The notes: a model not told the origin generated them from the letters alone. A stretch of 64,000 nt of DNA from Corynebacterium aquilae DSM 44791 (GCF_001941445.1 NZ_CP009245.1:2193992-2257991); one strand, 5' to 3'. Shown: positions 30,445-41,600, numbered from the stretch's first letter. Program-made: numbers and translations.

Positions 30445-31608
30445 TTAGTTCCAGATGTCGGAGTCGATCTGGGAGTCGCGGCGCCCCCACGCCTGGAGGG
30501 CGTCCACATAATGTTTTTGGCGGGTGGTGAGTTCTTTCACCGCCTGTTTGCCGTGGGTGCTTTTGATCTTTTTGCGGACTTTGACCCGCTGTTTGCGGGT
30601 TCCGATGGCTGCGCGGATGTCGCTTAAGTCAAAGTCGAGCCCGGCGGAGTTTTCCTTCTCACGGCCAGGTCCTGCGAAGTAGTCGGCGCTGACTTTTTGG
30701 TCGACCTCTGTCAGCCAGTTGCGTTCCTGTTTCCACACCCACCGCAATACGATCACGAACACCATGATGATCAGCGGGACTTTAGCCACGAGGACGACCA
30801 CGCCCATGTCTCCCTCAGGTACTGGGGAGTTCCACAAGAAGTGGAGGCTGTAGCCGCACAGGAACAGCCCGAGGAAGCGAATGATGCGTTGGGGGAGCGA
30901 GAACTGGCGAACGGAGCGTCCCACCAGGATCGCCACCCCTGTGCCCACGATCGCAGAGAACAACCAGTGGGAGGATACTCCCACCAGGCTTCGCATCACG
31001 GTCACGCTCAACGCGCCGCTGAGGTCACTGTTGGCGTTGCTCAGCGCGCTGTTGCTGGCGTAGATGATGTTTTCGAAGAGCTGGAAGCCCAATCCGACGA
31101 ACCCGCCCAACAGCAATCCGTGCATGATGCGGGTGCAGGTGTGGTTGGCGATGAGCATCACCAGCATGATGACCAGCATTTTCGACCATTCTTCGGTGGT
31201 GGGTCCGGCGATAGCTGCTGACCATTTCTCCCCCACCGCATCTGGCATCAGTGCGGTAACCACGTTTGTGATCGCCTGGTTTCCGTGCAGTGACAGCCAG
31301 GTTGCCACGGTGCCGCCGGCGAGGCTTCCCAGTGCGAATACCCAGGGACGGCGGGCCCGATAGGGATCGCAGGCCAGCACCATCATCACGAACAGCACCA
31401 GGGTGATGGCAAATAGTGGGGTGGTCAGCCAGAGCGCATCTTTGGCGGCGAGAAAACCGCGGGAGACCGCGATCAAAATGCCGGAGGTGCCCACCGCTAC
31501 CAGGCCGCAATAGGCCCACCATAGGGCGGATTGGGGGCGGAAAAACTCGTGTGCTCCCGCGGTGGCGTTGTGGGTGGTGTGGGGCTGTGGCTGCGTGGTT
31601 GCGGTCAT
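30445..31608 (-). CDS. PrsW-type intramembrane metalloprotease
   Basis: 387 residues with about eight or nine membrane helices. PrsW-family motifs are present: E-E-x-x-K in TTEEWSKML near residue 137, GFVGLGFQLFENIIYA, and a later helix with H-x-x-W (YSLHFLWNS). Prokaryotic PrsW cleaves membrane-bound anti-sigma factors, releasing sigma factors; other members act on different membrane proteins. The C-terminus is a long basic cytoplasmic tail (KQRVKVRKKIKSTHGKQ). The start codon overlaps the stop of the upstream membrane-anchored protein (ATGA), so the two are translated together and may act together. Confidence 0.87.
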   Translation of the reverse strand: MTATTQPQPHTTHNATAGAHEFFRPQSALWWAYCGLVAVGTSGILIAVSRGFLAAKDALWLTTPLFAITLVLFVMMVLACDPYRARRPWVFALGSLAGGTVATWLSLHGNQAITNVVTALMPDAVGEKWSAAIAGPTTEEWSKMLVIMLVMLIANHTCTRIMHGLLLGGFVGLGFQLFENIIYASNSALSNANSDLSGALSVTVMRSLVGVSSHWLFSAIVGTGVAILVGRSVRQFSLPQRIIRFLGLFLCGYSLHFLWNSPVPEGDMGVVVLVAKVPLIIMVFVIVLRWVWKQERNWLTEVDQKVSADYFAGPGREKENSAGLDFDLSDIRAAIGTRKQRVKVRKKIKSTHGKQAVKELTTRQKHYVDALQAWGRRDSQIDSDIWN

Positions 31609-32168
31609 GAGCGTTCACCTGCGGCTGCGTGGTCGGTGATGGTCATGGAGTCGACGAGTTGGTCGATGGGCAGTTCGGCATCCAGGTCGCTGGATAGTGC
31701 GCTGACATTGACCAGGGTGGTGTCTTTGAAGGCCATGACGCAGGGGCCAGCTTTGCCGTCGTTGGCGTCCACGATGGCGCAGTCGATGATTTCTACCCCG
31801 TTGGGCGTGGTGCGGGTGCCCTCCCCCAGCACGATGGCTTGTCCCTCGTCGGACAGGATTTTCGCGGTGCGTTTCGCGGCGGTTGCAAAATCGGTGGCAT
31901 CGCCGATCGCCATGACTGACATGAGGTTGTCCCCGTCGGTGTACCTGGTGGTGCTCAGTTCGCCGGTGCGGTGTTCCACCCACCCGACCGGCGCGGTGTA
32001 GGACACCAGTTTGCCGTACACCTCGACGCTGTCCGCGCCATCGCCCGCGACGAGTTCGGTTGGGGCGTGCACCACCGCGGCCAGGGCTGCGGGGACTACC
32101 CAGGTGCAGCCTAGGAGGGCAACGATCATTAGCGCGGGTTTTATGTCGCGAATGGGGACTTTTTTCAC
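31605..32168 (-). CDS. Exported or membrane-anchored hypothetical protein, operon partner of PrsW
   Basis: 187 residues from a GTG with AAAGGAG about 10 nt upstream; ATG codons further upstream precede the ribosome binding site and are rejected. The N-terminus (KKVPIRDIKPALMIVALLG...) is a signal peptide or single anchor helix. The rest is a soluble domain with VSYTAPVGWVEHRTGELS and VEIIDCAIVDANDGKAGPC, carrying two cysteines that could form a disulfide outside the cell. I do not recognise the domain. The 4-bp overlap with prsW makes it a candidate substrate or modulator of that protease, by context only. Confidence 0.75.
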   Translation of the reverse strand: MKKVPIRDIKPALMIVALLGCTWVVPAALAAVVHAPTELVAGDGADSVEVYGKLVSYTAPVGWVEHRTGELSTTRYTDGDNLMSVMAIGDATDFATAAKRTAKILSDEGQAIVLGEGTRTTPNGVEIIDCAIVDANDGKAGPCVMAFKDTTLVNVSALSSDLDAELPIDQLVDSMTITDHAAAGERS

Positions 32169-32287
32169 GGCGGGGATGCTCCTTTGCTTCATTGCTTCAT
32201 TGCGTCGTGGCCGTTTCACACAAACACCAAAACATTACGTCTTGGCCATTGGTGCTGGCTATCGGGGGTTGCCCTGATTTTTTGGGC

Positions 32288-32334
32288 ACGAAAAACCCGG
32301 CCACCCCGACGGTGACGTCAGGGGGCCGGGTTTT
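32288..32334 (-). terminator. ettA terminator
   Basis: AAAACCCGGCC pairs with GGCCGGGTTTT. The U-run on the minus strand is the complement of GAAAAA. Confidence 0.85.
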
Positions 32335-32346
32335 GGCCGCTTTTTG

Positions 32347-34017
<1,671 letters not shown>

Positions 34018-34184
34018 AAGTGGTTTAACTCCCAAATAAGTAATCGTGTGCGCGCTGTGTGGTGCGCGCGGGTGTGCGAGGTGTAAACATCGGCGCGAAA
34101 ATTTTTTCTTCCCCGCCGCCTGTGCCTGCCCGTTAAAGAGGTGGGCGGCATGTGGCTGCGGTCGTCGCTGGTGTTTACGGGTTC

Positions 34185-35663
34185 CTACAGAGGGTACATC
34201 ACCAGGGCAGTGTCGGTGACGACGAAGGTGACCGGGATGATTTTCGTGCCGCGCACGGAATTGCCTGGTTGCTCCAGTTCGATGGCTCCGTGCATGTGTC
34301 GGGGCCATTGGTTGAGTTCCGGCCCGTTGGGCGCTACCCGCAGCCCGTCGACGATGTGCAGGGTGGCGGGCTGGCCGCCGTAGGTGGCTTCCAGGCGGTC
34401 GGTGCGCAGGTCAAAGTGTTCGATTTTTAAGGGTTGGCCGGCGACTGTGGTGGTCAGTGCGGGGCCGCGGGGTGCGGACAGTTCGGCCGTGTGGTCTGCG
34501 CCGAGGTTGTTGAGCGCGGGGCCTAGTTCGATGTCGGCGGGGGTGAAACTCCAGTGGTGGGTGTCCATGGTGCCCAGTTCGATGTCGTCGACGGGGACGA
34601 GCATGTCCCAGGTGCCTGCGACTCCGTTGTGGGTGCCTGCCGCCCGGATGAGTCGGGTGCGGGGGCTGGGGGCGCTGACGCTGATGCCGGAGTTGAGGGC
34701 GCCGGGGATGGCGGGCAGGCGGGTCCAGTCGGGGACGGGCAGTTGGTTGGCGGCGTAGGCGGGGTTGAAGGTTTCGGCCATTTTGCTGGGCGCGGTGGGC
34801 AGGTGGTCGCGGCGATCCCAGTGGTAGCGGAAGAAGACCACATCGCTGCCGGCCCGGTCGAAGTCCCAGCTGCGCACGTACATCTCGCCGGTGTCGTTGG
34901 CGACGAGGAAGGTGGATGCGGAGGTGGAGATTTGGGTGGCTTTGAAGCGGCCGTTTTCGGGTGCGGGGACTTTGTAGGAGTCGTCGTTGGGCAGCCAGGG
35001 GTCGAGCATGAGGATGTCGCTGCCATCGCCGGTTAGCGCCGCGATCATGGTCATGCGCCCTGCACCGATGGTGTGGGGGCGGGCGGCTGCGTCGAGGTAG
35101 TGGTGGTCGTAGTTGCGGTTGTTGACGCTGTAGGACCATTTGCCCATGCCGGTGGTGGGTAGTTGGCGCCCGGGTGCTTGCCAAAACGGCGCGCCCCAGC
35201 GGCTGGTGACGTTCCATTCGGCAGGGGTGCTGGTGACCCGGTCGAGGGTGTAGATGTAGCCGTCGGTGGCGATCAGGGCGACTTCATCGTCGTCGGCGGA
35301 TAGGGCGGTGATGCGCCCGCTGAGGCACCCGGGCAAAGGGACGATGCGCCAGGTGCTATCGCCGTCGATGGCGCGGGTGATGAGGTTGCCGTCGTGGAGG
35401 GCGAATTGGTAGCGCTGGTTGAAGCTGTGGGTGTTGCTGCGCAGGGCGACGGTGTGGGGCCCGGGGGCGGCTGCCCAGCTGGTGGGGATGGTGTGGGGTG
35501 CGATGCCGGGCCCGGCGAGGGGGATTTGGGCGCTGCCCACCAGGGTGCAGGTGGGCTGGGCGCTGGCGGGTGGGGCGGTGACCAGGGAGGCCAGTAGTGC
35601 TCCGGTGAGGGTGAGGGCGGTGGCCATGGCGGTGATGGTGGTGCGGTGGTCCCTGGTATGCAT
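34185..35663 (-). CDS. Secreted protein of unknown function
   Basis: 492 residues. The start is supported by a perfect -10 TATACT 8 nt before the ATG (leaderless). The Sec signal peptide ends in VTAPPASAQP (cleavage after ASA). There is no C-terminal anchor, so it is secreted or non-covalently attached. The mature part has repeated short beta-like units (ITALSADDDEVALIATDGYIYTLDR; MTMIAALTGDGSDILMLDP; split in the sequence by loops), suggesting a beta-propeller-like fold, and a C-terminal region with VTFVVTDTALVMYPL. I do not recognise the family. It lies between ettA and ssb, which are adjacent in mycobacteria, so it is an insertion relative to that order. Confidence 0.72.
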   Translation of the reverse strand: MHTRDHRTTITAMATALTLTGALLASLVTAPPASAQPTCTLVGSAQIPLAGPGIAPHTIPTSWAAAPGPHTVALRSNTHSFNQRYQFALHDGNLITRAIDGDSTWRIVPLPGCLSGRITALSADDDEVALIATDGYIYTLDRVTSTPAEWNVTSRWGAPFWQAPGRQLPTTGMGKWSYSVNNRNYDHHYLDAAARPHTIGAGRMTMIAALTGDGSDILMLDPWLPNDDSYKVPAPENGRFKATQISTSASTFLVANDTGEMYVRSWDFDRAGSDVVFFRYHWDRRDHLPTAPSKMAETFNPAYAANQLPVPDWTRLPAIPGALNSGISVSAPSPRTRLIRAAGTHNGVAGTWDMLVPVDDIELGTMDTHHWSFTPADIELGPALNNLGADHTAELSAPRGPALTTTVAGQPLKIEHFDLRTDRLEATYGGQPATLHIVDGLRVAPNGPELNQWPRHMHGAIELEQPGNSVRGTKIIPVTFVVTDTALVMYPL

Positions 35664-35698
35664 GGCCGTTGAGTATAGGGGGTGAGGGTGGGTGGGTT

Positions 35699-36259
35699 TT
35701 ATTTGATGGCGGTCAGCTGGGGCGGGTGAGGTTGGTGGGGCGGGTGGTTGGTGAGTTTGGGGCTGCGGTTGTGGGCCCGGGGTGTGGGTTGCGCGTCGCG
35801 GTCGTTGTAGCGGGGTTCGATGGTGGAGGAGTCGATCCAGGTGTGCAGTCCTTGGTCGTCGAGGGATTGGTACTGTTCGCGCTGTTGAATGTCGGCGCTG
35901 CCGTGCGGGGTGGGTTCGGGCACGAGATAGCGGTTGAGGTCGGGGCCGATGGCGTGCGCTTTGAGGACGGTGGTGGAGCGGTGTTCGCCGCGCTCGTTGT
36001 CGTATTCGTGGGTGACGAGCGTGCCGACGACGATGACGTTCATCAGTTTGCTCAAGCTGCGGCGGGCGTTTTCGGCGAGCTGCCCCCAGGCTTCGACGGT
36101 GAGCCAGAGGCTGTCTTGTTCGATCCATTGGCCGTCGGCGGTGCGGGCGGATTTGGTGGCTTTGAGGCGGAATTTGGTCACGCCTTGGTTGGGGGCGGTT
36201 TGTTTGTAGTGCGGGTCGGAGCAGATCATGCCGACGGCGGTAAAGGAGTGCAGGGCCAT
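35699..36259 (-). CDS. ssb: Single-stranded DNA-binding protein paralogue (SsbB-like)
   Basis: 186 residues with an AAAGG site upstream of the ATG. The N-terminal OB fold (about 1-115) contains ICSDPHYKQTAPNQGVTKF, LTVEAWGQLAENA and VIVVGTLVTHEYDNERGEHR. The C-terminal tail is Pro/His/Asn-rich and ends in QLTAIK, without the acidic D-D-x-P-F tip that main SSBs use to recruit partners. Location beside ettA corresponds to Rv2478c (SsbB), the accessory SSB, not to the replicative ssb in the rpsF cluster. It is likely involved in recombination or repair; the role is uncertain. Confidence 0.85.
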   Translation of the reverse strand: MALHSFTAVGMICSDPHYKQTAPNQGVTKFRLKATKSARTADGQWIEQDSLWLTVEAWGQLAENARRSLSKLMNVIVVGTLVTHEYDNERGEHRSTTVLKAHAIGPDLNRYLVPEPTPHGSADIQQREQYQSLDDQGLHTWIDSSTIEPRYNDRDAQPTPRAHNRSPKLTNHPPHQPHPPQLTAIK

Positions 36260-36545
36260 GGGGGACCTTTCTGTGGGATAAGGGGTGTGGCTGCCATGCA
36301 AGCAGCTGGCCGTCGGCGGGCTAGGGGGTGCGGGCAGATGGGTGTGGATTGTTGGTGCGGTGGCCGGTTCAAGGTGGGGTTTGTGCACACTGTGCCCAGC
36401 TGGGTGTTGCGGGAAAACCCTGCGCCGCCCCCTACCCTTTCGGGCACCCTCGTTGTGGTGTGTTTTGGGTGTTTGTGGGGGTTTTGGTGGATTTGTGAGG
36501 CTTTTGTGGCCGCCGGTGGGGATCTGCGGCCCTAGGGTGATCCTC

Positions 36546-37274
36546 ATGACAGCTACGAAGGTAAAAGTTTTGGCCCCGGTGTTGGCGTGCGCCCTGTTGG
36601 GCGTGGCGGGGTGTGGCGGCACCAGCATTGAGGATTTGCCACCCGCCCAGGCATCGTTTGCGCGCACCCTCCCGACGGAGGACGTAGAGAAGTTTTTGGA
36701 CTTGTCCAGCGATGCAGAACGCACACGGTTCATGTCGAACTACTCCTACGACGAGTCCTCGTTAACTCCGAGCGAGTTGGCGTTTTATAAGGATTTGAGC
36801 TTCTCGGAGCAGCAGCGTTTCTTGCGGCTTGCGCCGAGTGAGCGCAGCGATTTCGTGTTGGACAAAAAGCGCGAGCAGGAAGCCCAGCGCCAGCGAGAAT
36901 ACGAGCAGCAGCTGCGCCAGCAGGAATATCAGCGCCAGGAGCAGCAGCGCCAGTTTGAGCGCCAGCAACAGCAGCGGGAGGCCGAACAGCGGCGCGCCCA
37001 GCAGGAGCGTGAGCGCCAACAACAACAGCAGCAGCAACAGCGCCAGCAACAACAGCAACAGCAACAGCAGCGCCAACAGCAACAGCAGCAGGCGTGGCCG
37101 GATCCGCCCTACCCCGCCCCGGGCGGCAACTACCCCATGGAGTGGGCCACCCTTGGGCCCTACGCTTCCCAGTGGACGTGCGATCAGGCCACCAGTTCCT
37201 GGCCGGCCGATGCCAGCTACTGCTTCAGCCACGGCGGCAGCTGGTACTACTACGGCCTGCGGCAGGCCCGCTAG
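36546..37274 (+). CDS. Gln-rich lipoprotein
   Basis: 242 residues from the ATG at 36546, with TAGGGT 7 nt upstream (leaderless). The lipobox LLGVAGC directs lipidation at about Cys 23. Residues ~25-105 are a soluble, helix-rich part with repeated L-x-x-S/F motifs (FLDLSSDAERTRF, YKDLSFSEQQRF, LRLAPSERSDF). Residues ~107-182 form a charged then almost pure Gln stretch with three long Q runs of 8, 9 and 6 separated by single Arg. The C-terminal ~45 residues are Pro/Trp/Tyr-rich with two Cys and the aromatic motif GSWYYYGL. The Gln stretch is encoded by mixed CAG/CAA. Function unknown; the long stalk suggests a cell-envelope spacer. Confidence 0.8.
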   Translation: MTATKVKVLAPVLACALLGVAGCGGTSIEDLPPAQASFARTLPTEDVEKFLDLSSDAERTRFMSNYSYDESSLTPSELAFYKDLSFSEQQRFLRLAPSERSDFVLDKKREQEAQRQREYEQQLRQQEYQRQEQQRQFERQQQQREAEQRRAQQERERQQQQQQQQRQQQQQQQQQRQQQQQQAWPDPPYPAPGGNYPMEWATLGPYASQWTCDQATSSWPADASYCFSHGGSWYYYGLRQAR

Positions 37275-37301
37275 CGCGCACTAGCCGCACCCACATACGC
37301 C

Positions 37302-37338
37302 AAACCCGCGCTCGACACACGTTCTGAGCGCGGGTTTT
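37302..37338 (+). terminator. Terminator of the Gln-rich lipoprotein gene
   Basis: AAACCCGCGCTC pairs with GAGCGCGGGTTT, followed by a short T-run. Confidence 0.85.
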
Positions 37339-37361
37339 AGTGTTTTCCCCAAAGCGGGTTT

Positions 37362-39656
37362 TTAACTGTCGCGGGGGTTATTGCGGGGGCTGTTGCGCAC
37401 GTCGCTGTCGTAGTAGTCGGCCTCAGGATTGATGCCCTGATTCATAGCGGCCAGCATCTCGTTATAGGCGGCCATATCCGCATCATCGGTGGCATCGGCG
37501 CGACGATCATAGGACTTCATCTGCCGCTTATCATCGGTCCACCATTGATTGACGATGACGATGTAGACGATCAGCAGCGGAAACTGCCCCGACGCCCAAG
37601 CCACACCACCGCCGACCAGCTGGTCTTGCAGCAGATCCGGATTCCAGGGCAAGCCCAGGGTGGAATAGAAGTCATAAGCCAACACGGTCTGCAGCATCAT
37701 CAGGGTGACACCGAAGAACATGTGGATCGGCAGGGAGAACGTCAGCCACATGAGTTTGATCTTCGGATCCGTGCGACGCGGCGCGGGGTCGACACCGATG
37801 AGTTCCCAAAAGTAGATGCTGCCGGAAATGAGGAACATGAAGTTCATGCCCAGGTGGCCGGCGTGCTCACTGACGGCAAAGGAATAGATGGAATCCAGGT
37901 ACAGCCCGTAGAAGGCAACCAGGAACTGGATGGTATTAACCGCCGGGTGGGTCACGAAACGCATGACGGGGTTGTCGATGAGCACCCCCAGCCAGGCCCG
38001 GGGGCCTGGCTCACCGTCGGCGGCCGGCTGGATAGCCTCCCGCCACAAGGTGATCGGCCCGCCCAGCACCCAAAACACGGGCACCCCCATGGACAGGATC
38101 ATGTGGCCGACCATGTGCATGGAGAACAACGCCGGCATGTACAAACCAATCCCGGAGCACATAGTGACCAGCAGCATGATGTTGCCGCCGATAAACCAGG
38201 CGGTGCGCCACCACGGCCAGTCAAAGCCTTGGGCCTTCACCCGCAGCACACCCCAGATATACGCCCACGTCAACAGGATCGCCAAGGTGCCAAACATGAT
38301 GTCGAAACGCCACATGGTCCACACGTTGGTCCAGGTGGGGGCGACAAACAGCTTGTAGCCAAGCTGGATATCCATGGTGTTGATATCCGGAATCCGCGGC
38401 GGGGGCGGCGGGGTGCGCGACAACGCCACAGCCACCCCCACCGTCGCCGCCATCAGGGCGACCTCCACGGCGGCGATACGCCGAAACAGCACCGGGTTCG
38501 TTTCCAACTGGGGGATAGTGATCTTGCGGTGATAGAGACCAAAACCAGCCAACGCGATCACGGCGACAGCCTTGATAGCAATCAGGCGGCCATAACCCGT
38601 GGTCAACCAGTCACTAAAACTCAGCCGAATGGCAGCGTTAATCAGACCCGAAATCGCCATCCCGACCGCAGAAGCAAACGCCAAGATGGAATACCGGCGT
38701 ACCGCAGTCTCCATCCCCTCACCCTTGCGCCGACCGTGCGCAATCAGGGCGATCAGTCCGCCAATCCACAGCCCGACGAACAACAAGTGCCACAGGTAGG
38801 AGTTGGTGCCGTAATCGTGGTCGCCGCCGGTGGCGGAGTGGCCTTCCAAACCCAACGGCACAAACAAGAAAAACGCACCCACCAGCCACACAGGCTGCAT
38901 GATCCAGCGGGTGGACAACAACGCCCCCACACCCGTGATCACACCGATGATGGCCACCGCCACAAACGCCACCGACGTCGACACCTGGCCCAAGGCCACC
39001 GACCAGTTTTCGGGTTTGATTGCCGTGCCCAAGGTCTCACCGGACACATCGGACAGATACATCGGCACCAACAACAGCGCCAGCACAGCAGTCACCAGAC
39101 ACGCCCACGCGCCAGTGCGGGCGGCAATACTGCCATCCACCCCCAAACGCGCCCCCTTCAACGCCTGCACCAGCGGATCCTGGCCCGGGCGATACTTCCA
39201 CGCGATCCCCGCAGCATCCAAGGTGTCAGCCGGCCCGCCGTGAGCAGAATCCTCATCCAGGACCTCCTTGCCCTCCCGCAGGCGGCGGGCATCGCCGCGC
39301 GCATGGCGGTGAAACAGGCGAGAATCCTCAAACACCCCAACATCCACCCGGGGGCTGACCAAAAAACTCGACAACAAAAACGAGCCAATCGCCACACACG
39401 TACTCACCACCGCAGCACCGCGCACCAGCGGCAAACCAGCAGTAGTCAACGGGCCCGGATCAGGAATACCCAGCAGCGCCAGCGACTCCGCCAAAAAACC
39501 CGCAGCAATAACCGCGGCAACAACACCGGCAACGAGCGCGAACGCCACAAACAGCGGCCAGGAACCGCGGGCACGACCACCCGCGCCGGCTGCAGGCGGG
39601 GACGCAGGACTATCAGGGAATCCATCATCCGTTGTCACAGGGGCAATCTCAGACAT
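37362..39656 (-). CDS. CopD-CtaG fusion: copper-resistance / cytochrome c oxidase assembly membrane protein
   Basis: 764 residues with about 15 or more membrane helices. The N-terminal half has CopD-like features (HHDYGTNSYLWH-type His-rich loops, HLLFVGLWIGGLIALIAHG, and SGLINAAIRLSF). The C-terminal half matches the caa3-type CtaG family (MHMVGHMILSMGVPVFWVLGGPITL, HLGMNFMFLISGSIYFWELIG; both split by loops). It is predicted to move or deliver copper for cytochrome oxidase assembly at the membrane. The start at 39656 is supported by TACCCT-N7-ATG. The fused layout is known in Actinobacteria (Rv0102-like). The C-terminal tail is charged and Asn-rich. Confidence 0.88.
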   Translation of the reverse strand: MSEIAPVTTDDGFPDSPASPPAAGAGGRARGSWPLFVAFALVAGVVAAVIAAGFLAESLALLGIPDPGPLTTAGLPLVRGAAVVSTCVAIGSFLLSSFLVSPRVDVGVFEDSRLFHRHARGDARRLREGKEVLDEDSAHGGPADTLDAAGIAWKYRPGQDPLVQALKGARLGVDGSIAARTGAWACLVTAVLALLLVPMYLSDVSGETLGTAIKPENWSVALGQVSTSVAFVAVAIIGVITGVGALLSTRWIMQPVWLVGAFFLFVPLGLEGHSATGGDHDYGTNSYLWHLLFVGLWIGGLIALIAHGRRKGEGMETAVRRYSILAFASAVGMAISGLINAAIRLSFSDWLTTGYGRLIAIKAVAVIALAGFGLYHRKITIPQLETNPVLFRRIAAVEVALMAATVGVAVALSRTPPPPPRIPDINTMDIQLGYKLFVAPTWTNVWTMWRFDIMFGTLAILLTWAYIWGVLRVKAQGFDWPWWRTAWFIGGNIMLLVTMCSGIGLYMPALFSMHMVGHMILSMGVPVFWVLGGPITLWREAIQPAADGEPGPRAWLGVLIDNPVMRFVTHPAVNTIQFLVAFYGLYLDSIYSFAVSEHAGHLGMNFMFLISGSIYFWELIGVDPAPRRTDPKIKLMWLTFSLPIHMFFGVTLMMLQTVLAYDFYSTLGLPWNPDLLQDQLVGGGVAWASGQFPLLIVYIVIVNQWWTDDKRQMKSYDRRADATDDADMAAYNEMLAAMNQGINPEADYYDSDVRNSPRNNPRDS

Positions 39657-39759
39657 GAGTCTTAGGGTAGTGCCGAATAGGTTCCGTGGGGTAAACTGAG
39701 CGTTCGCTGCCACCGCCACAGGTGACGGCGACTTTTCATGTTTTCATGAAAACACTCAA

Positions 39760-39833
39760 GCCCCCTTAGCTCAGTGGATTAGAGCAACCGGCTTCTACCC
39801 GGCAGGTCGCAGGTTCGAATCCTGCAGGGGGCG
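39760..39833 (+). tRNA. tRNA-Arg (anticodon TCT)
   Basis: Acceptor GCCCCCT pairs with AGGGGGC, and the T-arm is GCAGGTTCGAATCCTGC. The anticodon loop is CTTCTAC on a CCGG/CCGG stem; the outermost pair (27-43) is an A-C mismatch. CCA is not encoded. Confidence 0.95.
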
Positions 39834-40047
39834 CAACCACACGCGTGCCCGACCCCACCACCAGGGGGCGGGCACATTTGTCATATAACCCCCACCCCCA
39901 CAGCACTGACCCCCACAGCACAAACCTCCACAGCACCCAGCCCGCCACCCACCACCCACCACGGCTGCTATCACGGGGCAAACCCGCCCACGGCAGGTAG
40001 GGTTAAAAACCAACCACGCTGCCGACTACCTGCAGGAGAAACCCCAC

Positions 40048-40851
40048 ATGGCACTGCCCACACCCCGCGAACACGCCTACGCCATCATCACCGGCGCCAG
40101 CCAAGGCATCGGCGAAGCCATGGCCCGCGACCTAGCCAGCATGGGACACAACGTCATCCTCGTCGCCCGCCGCAAAGACATCCTGGACACCCTCGCCGAA
40201 GAACTCGCCAGCACCTACGGTGTCACCGCCGAAGCCTTCCCCTGCGACCTCGCCAACAAAGACGAACGCGCACGACTGATCGAAAAAATCCACCACACCC
40301 ACGTCAGCATCCTCATCAACTCCGCCGGCATCGCCTCCTTCGGCCCCTTCCTCAACCAAAACTGGGACTACGAAACCACCCAATACGAACTCAACGGCAC
40401 CGCCGTGTTCGAACTCACCCACGCCGTACTCCCCCAAATGGTTGAACGCGGCGAAGGCGTCCTCTGCAACGTCGGCTCCGCCGCCGGCGACATCCCCATC
40501 CCCAACAACGCCACCTACGTGTTCACCAAAGCCGGCGTCAACACCTTCACCGAAGCCCTGCACTACGAACTCAAAGGCACCGGCGTGCACTGCACCCTCC
40601 TCTCCCCCGGCCCCGTCCGCGAAGCCGTCATCCCGGAGGAAGAACAAAGCATCGTCGACAAAGTCGTACCCGACTTTTTGTGGACCACCTACGAGTCCTG
40701 CTCCAAAGAAACCCTCAATGCCATGGCCGCCAACAAGCGCCGTGTCATCCCCGGGCCCCTATCCAAAGTCGGCGCCGCCATCGGGGCCGTACTGCCCACC
40801 GCAGTGATCTCCCCAATCATCGGGAAGTTCTACGCAAAGATGGGAAACTAA
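40048..40851 (+). CDS. cmrA: Mycolate reductase CmrA (short-chain dehydrogenase)
   Basis: 267 residues with AGGAG upstream of the ATG. Cofactor motif TGASQGIG at the N-terminus, NSAGIASFG, and the catalytic Y-x-x-x-K in TYVFTKAG with the serine in NVGSAAG. It is 5 bp upstream of orn, the same pairing as Rv2509-orn in M. tuberculosis and NCgl2385 (CmrA) in C. glutamicum, as I recall. CmrA reduces the beta-keto group of newly condensed mycolate esters, using NADPH, to give mature trehalose corynomycolate. Codon use is strongly C/A-ending. The identification rests on family plus synteny. Confidence 0.88.
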   Translation: MALPTPREHAYAIITGASQGIGEAMARDLASMGHNVILVARRKDILDTLAEELASTYGVTAEAFPCDLANKDERARLIEKIHHTHVSILINSAGIASFGPFLNQNWDYETTQYELNGTAVFELTHAVLPQMVERGEGVLCNVGSAAGDIPIPNNATYVFTKAGVNTFTEALHYELKGTGVHCTLLSPGPVREAVIPEEEQSIVDKVVPDFLWTTYESCSKETLNAMAANKRRVIPGPLSKVGAAIGAVLPTAVISPIIGKFYAKMGN

Positions 40852-40856
40852 ACACC

Positions 40857-41507
40857 ATGAACGAAACAATCCCCGCAAAAAACGACCGACTCGTCTGGAT
40901 CGACCTGGAAATGACCGGACTCGACCCCCACAACGACGTCATCGTTGAAGTCGCAGCACTGGTCACCGACGCCAACCTCAACATCCTCGGCGAAGGCGTC
41001 GACATCGTCGTCCACACCAGCGACGAACGACTCAACAACATGAACCCCGTCGTCAAAGAAATGCACCGGGCCTCCGGACTCACCGAAGACATCCGGCAAG
41101 CCACCGCCACCATCGAAGACGCCGAAGCCGCAGTACTAGCACTCATCGCCGAACACTGCGACCCCGCCCACCCCGCACCACTGGCCGGCAACTCCATCGC
41201 CACCGACCGCTCCTTCATCCGCGAATACATGCCCGCCCTCGACGAGGCACTGCACTACCGCATGGTCGACGTATCCAGCATCAAAGAACTCACCCGCCGC
41301 TGGTTCCCCCGCGCCTACTTCAACAAACCCCCCAAAGGCATGAGACACCGGGCTCTAGCCGACATCGTCGAATCCATCGCCGAACTCGACTACTACCAGC
41401 GCAGCGTATTCACCCCCGCCCCCGGCCCCGACTCCGAACAAGCCCAAGCCGCCGCCGAAGAAACCACCAAACGCTTCGCCCCAATCCTCGAACGCATGAC
41501 ACACTAA
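40857..41507 (+). CDS. orn: Oligoribonuclease
   Basis: 216 residues starting 5 bp after cmrA, likely in the same transcript. The DEDDh exonuclease residues are visible: D and E in WIDLEMTG, the second Asp in NSIATDRSF, and His/Asp in [10 protein letters not shown]. Orn degrades 2-5 nt RNA fragments and completes mRNA turnover; in many bacteria it also hydrolyses pGpG. It is slightly longer than E. coli Orn because of an Ala/Glu-rich C-terminal tail ([17 protein letters not shown]), usual in Actinobacteria. Confidence 0.96.
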   Translation: MNETIPAKNDRLVWIDLEMTGLDPHNDVIVEVAALVTDANLNILGEGVDIVVHTSDERLNNMNPVVKEMHRASGLTEDIRQATATIEDAEAAVLALIAEHCDPAHPAPLAGNSIATDRSFIREYMPALDEALHYRMVDVSSIKELTRRWFPRAYFNKPPKGMRHRALADIVESIAELDYYQRSVFTPAPGPDSEQAQAAAEETTKRFAPILERMTH

Positions 41508-41600
41508 CCCCACAAACCACCACTTTTAAGGGATTAGCCTGCGGATTTGTTCAATCGAGCCAATTCGTCATAGGATATCTAGCGCTGCTAACGCAGCAAT

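Noticed and set aside
37545..39665. Plus-strand frame of 706 codons
   Set aside because: Complement of the copD-ctaG gene; rich in His/Gln/Arg, with no membrane or domain pattern.
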